From an uncultured Bacteroidales bacterium (GTDB lineage Bacteria; Bacteroidota; Bacteroidia; Bacteroidales; P3), in NCBI GenBank assembly GCA_937915785.1, contig CALGGY010000161.1:1-19638 (forward strand): 19,638 bases of DNA, given 5' to 3'. This document shows, piece by piece, positions 17,172 through 19,638 of the stretch; position 1 is the first letter of the stretch, and every line of letters begins with the position of its first letter. Below the pieces are notes generated by a model. The model searched no databases. It was not told the origin of the DNA and saw only the letters and a program-made list of their open reading frames with translations. A program made the translations under genes and the position numbers.

Positions 17172-17237
17172 TAGAACTTCCATTAGTTACTAAAAGTTAC
17201 TATTGTTTGATCTACAATAGTTACTAAAAGTTACTAT
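17172..17237 (+). repeat. Phage 66-bp direct repeat, copy A2
   Basis: This is the second copy of the 13490 repeat, lying between VP1 and VP3. It is more regular: a unit with two GTTAC words (17186, 17196) recurs after exactly 34 bp (17220, 17230). ACTATTGT and ACAATAGT pair across a 7-nt loop in its centre. It still carries the codons for the end of early gene 2 (RTSxSY-stop), now behind an ATG at 17167 that makes an 8-codon frame. It therefore looks like a duplicated 3' end plus intergenic region, kept for a regulatory or replication role. Confidence 0.8.
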
Positions 17238-17279
17238 TGTTTGTTCTACCCCTTTTTTCACTTTTTAAAACTTATTATT

Positions 17280-17609
17280 ATGAAATTTACATCAAAAAAT
17301 TTTATTCGTCCTTGCTATCCTGCTTTTTCTCCAGATGAATCTTGTGTCCAGTCTGATTTGAGTTATACACCTGCCGATATGTTAAAGGCTTCGAAAGACG
17401 GTCGAGCTGTTTCTCCCGCTAACCTTTCTGAACAATTTTTTTCCCCCACTGATAACACTGCTTATAATGATTTTTCTGTTAATCCCGAATATCAACGCGG
17501 CGTTGATATTAATGACCTTTGGGAACGCTCTCAAGCCAGTAAGAAGAAAATACGCAAGGCTTATTCTGACGGTAGTTTTAAACCTGTAACTAATCAGAAA
17601 GGAGTTTAA
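17280..17609 (+). CDS. Microvirus internal scaffolding protein VP3
   Basis: This 109-residue, soluble protein should line the procapsid during assembly and leave before maturation. It begins MKFTSKNFIRPCYPAF, has a conserved-looking LSYTPADMLKASKDGRAV segment near residues 28-45, and ends with a basic helix (WERSQASKKKIRKAY). Size, charge pattern and position between VP1 and VP2 match VP3 of Gokushovirinae/Alpavirinae. ATG 17280 is chosen; a longer frame from an upstream non-ATG codon would add an unlikely hydrophobic leader. The end overlaps the ribosome-binding site of VP2. Confidence 0.82.
   Translation: MKFTSKNFIRPCYPAFSPDESCVQSDLSYTPADMLKASKDGRAVSPANLSEQFFSPTDNTAYNDFSVNPEYQRGVDINDLWERSQASKKKIRKAYSDGSFKPVTNQKGV
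17596..17604 (+). promoter_or_regulatory. Strong Shine-Dalgarno site for VP2
   Basis: AGAAAGGAG ends 7 nt before the VP2 ATG and lies inside the last codons of VP3. It is notable because neighbouring phage and host genes lack such a site and use A/T-rich leaders. It supports the VP2 start and suggests boosted or coupled translation. Confidence 0.75.
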
Positions 17610-17611
17610 TT

Positions 17612-18799
17612 ATGGGACCTTATGAAGATTTGGAAGTTCCTGAACTTGATACTTCTGGTGACAATCAGCCAAAAGAAAAAAGCGCTGTCGCTGCAATTCT
17701 TTCCCTTGTTGGTACTGTAGTTGCTTCTGCTGTTAGTTTATGGAATCAAAATAGTGTTAATAGACACAATCAGTCTTTAGCCCAACAGCAAAATCAGTGG
17801 AACATTGACCAATGGAATGCTGAGAACGCTTATAACTCTCCTATTAATCAAGTTCAGCGTCTTCGCGCCGCCGGTCTTAATCCTGGTTTGCTTATGTCTA
17901 ATGGTATTGAAAATGTTAGTGCTTCCTCTCCCGAAATGGTGAGTTCTCAAGGTCAGGCTTCTGCTAATTTTGCAAATCCCTTTTCTAACTTCGCCTCTGA
18001 TCTTTCTTCTATGTCTCTACTTGACGCGCAGCGTGAAAATATTGAGGCAGATACTCGCAAAAAGAATTCTGAGGCTGGTTTTATGGACTTGCAAAGTGCC
18101 GACCTTAATGTAAAACTTGATGTTGATAAAAAGTGGCTTGATACTCTTACAGAAGACCAGCACAGGAAATTAACTGTCGAAATTGATAAATTGGGTTCTG
18201 AACTTAAGCAGATTACTCAATCTATTAGGAACTTGCAGGCCGAAGAACTTTTAACTTTGCTTGAGGCTGATAAAGTTAAATATTATATTGATAATATACA
18301 GCCCGCTGAATTGGAACGTATTCAGTCCGAAACTGGTTTAAATCGTGCCCAAACTACTGAACTTTTAACGCTCTTGCCTCAAAAATTGGCTTTGCTTCAA
18401 GCTCAAACAACTTTGGCCGAAAAACAGGCTACTTTGACCGAAGAACAAACTAATTTGACCAAAGAGCAAACTGCTGATGTTCATCAGGCTGCCCGTTTAA
18501 AGAAATTACAAGCTGATTTTGATGAGAAAACTCGTAATTCTGATGAGTATGTTCAAAATTATCTCCGTCAGTTTCAATTGGATACTTCTAACAAGGAGAT
18601 TATCCTTGCTGTTAATCAATCTGATCATCAAATTGCTCTCGGCGGTTTTGGTCCTGGTGCAGAAGATTCTTTTACTGGTTCAGTTTACCGTGTTCTCAAT
18701 GCAATTGTTACTACTGCTTCTCACATCCTTGACCCAATTCGTGGTGTTTTCGGTGCGTCTTATTCTAATTCTGTACATTCTGTTTCTGGTTCTAAATAA
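17612..18799 (+). CDS. Microvirus DNA pilot protein VP2 (minor capsid)
   Basis: This 395-residue protein should form the conduit that carries ssDNA across the cell envelope at infection. It has an acidic N-terminus, a glycine/alanine-rich transmembrane-like helix at about 25-44 (VAAILSLVGTVVASAVSLW), then the family signature ENAYNSPINQVQRLRAAGLN followed by PGLL (71-94). A long Gln/Glu/Leu-rich region from about 145 to 330 contains repeated heptad-like units (TLAEKQATLTEEQTNLTKEQ), a predicted coiled coil as in the phiX174 H tube. The start is fixed by a Shine-Dalgarno site. It is the last structural gene; a strong terminator follows after about 40 bp. Confidence 0.93.
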   Translation: MGPYEDLEVPELDTSGDNQPKEKSAVAAILSLVGTVVASAVSLWNQNSVNRHNQSLAQQQNQWNIDQWNAENAYNSPINQVQRLRAAGLNPGLLMSNGIENVSASSPEMVSSQGQASANFANPFSNFASDLSSMSLLDAQRENIEADTRKKNSEAGFMDLQSADLNVKLDVDKKWLDTLTEDQHRKLTVEIDKLGSELKQITQSIRNLQAEELLTLLEADKVKYYIDNIQPAELERIQSETGLNRAQTTELLTLLPQKLALLQAQTTLAEKQATLTEEQTNLTKEQTADVHQAARLKKLQADFDEKTRNSDEYVQNYLRQFQLDTSNKEIILAVNQSDHQIALGGFGPGAEDSFTGSVYRVLNAIVTTASHILDPIRGVFGASYSNSVHSVSGSK

Positions 18800-18838
18800 T
18801 TACTCGGAATTAGCAAATCTTTGTTTGCGATGTACAAG

Positions 18839-18870
18839 AAAAACCCAGCAAATCAAGTTGCTGGGTTTTT
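18839..18870 (+). terminator. Rho-independent terminator of the phage structural operon
   Basis: AAAAACCCAGCAA (18839-18851) and TTGCTGGGTTTTT (18858-18870) form a perfect 13-bp stem with a 6-nt loop, and the T-run is part of the right arm. Because A-run and T-run pair, it can work in both directions. It closes the VP4-VP1-VP3-VP2 transcript and shields the structured region beyond. Confidence 0.92.
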
Positions 18871-18951
18871 CTGTGCTGGTTTCCTTGTATTTAATACGGC
18901 AACTGACAGATTGTTATTATTCTGCACGTTGCGAATACTTTTTAATTTATA

Positions 18952-19090
18952 AATTTAGTTATCAATGCTTTTATTTATTAATGCCCGAAACACACTACAA
19001 ACTCAGCCCAGACCCGTAGGATTTCTGTCAGGCTTGAGTTTGTTGTGTTTCGAAGGTGTTAATAAATAATGTAGTGTTGATAACTCAATT
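18952..19090. repeat. 139-bp nested inverted repeat, candidate ssDNA origin or packaging hairpin
   Basis: Four arm pairs nest around one centre: AATTTAGTTATCAA (18952) with TTGATAACTCAATT (19077), one mismatch; ATTTATTAA (18973) with TTAATAAAT (19059); CGAAACACA (18986) with TGTGTTTCG (19044); ACAAACTCA (18997) with TGAGTTTGT (19035). A GCC/GGC pair and a CAGA/TCTG pair lie nearer the loop. Unpaired internal loops of different length separate the stems. No gene crosses the region. In virion ssDNA this would fold into one long rod. Intergenic hairpins serve complementary-strand start or packaging in microviruses; which role applies here is not known. Confidence 0.8.
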
Positions 19091-19106
19091 ATCTTATATA
19101 AGCATT

Positions 19107-19139
19107 CGCGTGCGCGTCTCGTGCGCGCGTTTTTTTTTT
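19107..19139 (+). terminator. GC-rich hairpin with T10 tract
   Basis: CGCGTGCGCG (19107-19116) pairs with CGTGCGCGCG (19120-19129) as RNA with two G-U wobbles and a 3-nt loop, followed directly by ten T. This is an intrinsic-terminator layout and far more GC-rich than anything else in the phage. It insulates the iteron/promoter region from upstream transcription. A role in replication is an alternative. Confidence 0.7.
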
Positions 19140-19172
19140 AGTATTAAATATATTCAAAGCACAATATTTTTT

Positions 19173-19227
19173 GTAACAAAATTGTAACAAAATCTTAACC
19201 GTTTCGTAACAAAAACGTAACAATTAT
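19173..19227 (+). repeat. Five 11-bp iterons (GTAACAAAAnn)
   Basis: GTAAC-type words start at 19173, 19184, 19195 (degenerate TTAAC), 19206 and 19217, a spacing of exactly 11 bp, or about one helical turn. All copies would face the same side of the DNA. The array ends 5 bp before the -7 box at 19232 and covers the place where a -33 element should be. It is therefore a likely operator or replication-initiator binding array. Confidence 0.8.
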
Positions 19228-19231
19228 GTTG

Positions 19232-19239
19232 TATCTTTG
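19232..19239 (+). promoter_or_regulatory. Bacteroidota -7 box of the phage early promoter
   Basis: TATCTTTG fits the TAnnTTTG consensus exactly. No TTTG is found at the -33 position, which is occupied by iterons, so activation by a bound protein is likely. The next ATG is at 19244, so the transcript would be leaderless or nearly so. In circular phage DNA it reads the miniprotein and then, through the attachment site, the early genes and Rep. Confidence 0.65.
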
Positions 19240-19243
19240 TAGT

Positions 19244-19369
19244 ATGATAACACCAGATATTAGTAATTTTATAGTAATGATTTTCACTGTTTTAGGCTTT
19301 ATTTTTATATTGCCTATTATCATAAAATTGATTATTCGTTACGTTCGTTATATTTTTCGTCATTTTTAA
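19244..19369 (+). CDS. 41-residue membrane miniprotein with basic tail, candidate lysis protein
   Basis: The frame reads MITPDISNF, then a hydrophobic helix at about 10-31 (IVMIFTVLGFIFILPIIIKL), then a basic aromatic tail IRYVRYIFRHF. It starts 5 bp after a perfect -7 box and stops at the edge of the right attachment site, so it uses the available space exactly. No family is recognised. Single-gene lysis proteins of small phages (phiX174 E, levivirus amurins) are often one helix plus a positively charged tail, and no other lysis candidate exists in this phage. A superinfection or lysogeny factor is the alternative. The function is inference; that it is a gene is supported by promoter, position and composition. 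Confidence 0.6.
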   Translation: MITPDISNFIVMIFTVLGFIFILPIIIKLIIRYVRYIFRHF

Positions 19370-19396
19370 TTCAACATAATATAAATTATGAAACAA
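19369..19396 (+). other. attR: dif-like Xer recombination site
   Basis: This is the second copy of the attL site, differing at two of 28 positions, both in the left arm (ATTCAACATAA). The left arm should be phage and the right arm host. The match with attL continues past the site to 19406 with one further mismatch. Recombination between attL and attR would release a 6321-bp circle and restore the host dif. Confidence 0.85.
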
Positions 19397-19584
19397 AATA
19401 CTGTTGCGAAATTATTTGAAGTCAAACAAAATTTCTGATTATGGTGCAATTATTTTATAGCGATTATTCCTCAACGAGAATCGCGTATATGAAAAATTAT
19501 CCGAATGGATGTGCGAATATTGAATTCTGACGGCAATAAAAAATGTGTTTTATTTTGAAAAAGATGGATGTTTTGGGCTAAAGA
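19388..19584 (+). pseudogene. Right host flank, possible decayed copy of the phage leader gene
   Basis: An ATG inside attR opens MKQNTVAKLFEVKQNF and stops after 16 codons. The first six codons are those of phage early gene 1 apart from one residue (MKQNAV versus MKQNTV). Downstream, pieces of coding-like sequence appear in shifting frames (for example YSDYSSTRIAYMKNYPNG), each ended by stops. It may be the remnant of a gene from an earlier microvirus at the same dif, or plain intergenic DNA. Evidence is weak beyond the first 18 bases. Confidence 0.3.
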
Positions 19585-19638
19585 CCAATAGTGTCCAAAA
19601 CGTTTTTTCTAAAATATAGTTGATAAAATAAAATGGGA
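19585..19638 (-). repeat. 54-bp inverted repeat, right copy (possible IS edge)
   Basis: This is the perfect reverse complement of positions 2-55, starting CCAATAGTGTCC at its inner border and running off the end of the window. See the left copy for the interpretation. Confidence 0.75.

Larger units (their letters stand above)
13052..19372 (+). mobile_element. Microvirus prophage (Alpavirinae-like), dif-integrated
   Basis: A 6321-bp unit lies between two copies of a dif-like direct repeat. It holds the full set for a tailless ssDNA icosahedral phage: Rep (VP4), capsid (VP1), scaffold (VP3), pilot protein (VP2), two small early genes and a membrane miniprotein. Its length is that of a free Microviridae genome, and every gene is open, so it may be active. 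The DNA changes abruptly from the balanced host composition to AT-rich with T-rich + strand codons, as expected when the + strand is the packaged strand. No integrase is encoded. Temperate microviruses of Bacteroidetes that use host XerC/XerD at dif are established; this element fits that group. Subfamily is judged from protein style only. Confidence 0.93.

Noticed and set aside
13490..17237. Short repeats considered as a CRISPR array
   Set aside because: There are only two loci about 3.7 kb apart, with internal 34-bp duplication and no spacers or cas genes.
18519..19019. 166-codon + strand frame overlapping the VP2 end and running into the structured region
   Set aside because: It is Leu/Ile-rich because of T-rich DNA, crosses the strong terminator and one arm of the large inverted repeat, and has no start context.

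Overview
The window appears to be a piece of a Bacteroidota chromosome, probably order Bacteroidales. The evidence is the family types (long topoisomerase IV A subunit, SEDS-PBP fusion), Bacteroidota-type -7 promoter boxes (TAnnTTTG) and A/T-rich leaders in place of Shine-Dalgarno sites. All recognisable genes are on the + strand. No tRNA, rRNA or CRISPR array was seen.

Positions 358-12976 are a compact host gene run of balanced to GC-rich composition. In order it holds a ParC/GyrA-type topoisomerase subunit, a GT4-type glycosyltransferase, an FHA-domain protein, a 27-codon membrane micro-ORF, a PP2C phosphatase with a C-terminal membrane anchor, a 1499-residue protein fusing a SEDS (RodA/FtsW) glycosyltransferase to a class B penicillin-binding transpeptidase, a second FHA protein, and a secreted SUMF1-fold protein. 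FHA + PP2C + RodA + PbpA is the logic of the actinobacterial fhaA-fhaB-pstP-rodA-pbpA-pknA-pknB cluster. Here the synthase and transpeptidase are fused and no kinase is in view, so the set probably couples Ser/Thr phosphorylation to peptidoglycan synthesis.

Positions 13052-19372 are a complete 6.3-kb prophage of an ssDNA microvirus, closest in type to the Bacteroidetes-infecting Alpavirinae. The DNA turns AT-rich with strong T bias on the + strand. It encodes two small early proteins, a rolling-circle Rep (VP4), a large major capsid protein (VP1), a scaffold (VP3), a DNA pilot protein (VP2) and a 41-residue membrane protein missed by length cut-offs. It has no integrase: its ends are near-identical direct repeats closely resembling the XerC/XerD dif site, so the host Xer recombinases probably integrated it at the chromosome terminus.

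The 570 bp between VP2 and the right attachment site are unusually structured: a strong terminator, a nested inverted repeat of about 140 bp, a GC-rich hairpin, five GTAAC-type units at exactly 11-bp spacing, a -7 box and the membrane miniprotein. In the circular phage this promoter would read through the attachment site into the early/Rep genes. In the prophage it is cut away from them and points into host DNA. Integration itself may therefore silence replication.

The extreme ends of the window are a perfect 54-bp inverted repeat, most likely the edges of an insertion sequence or of an assembly repeat.
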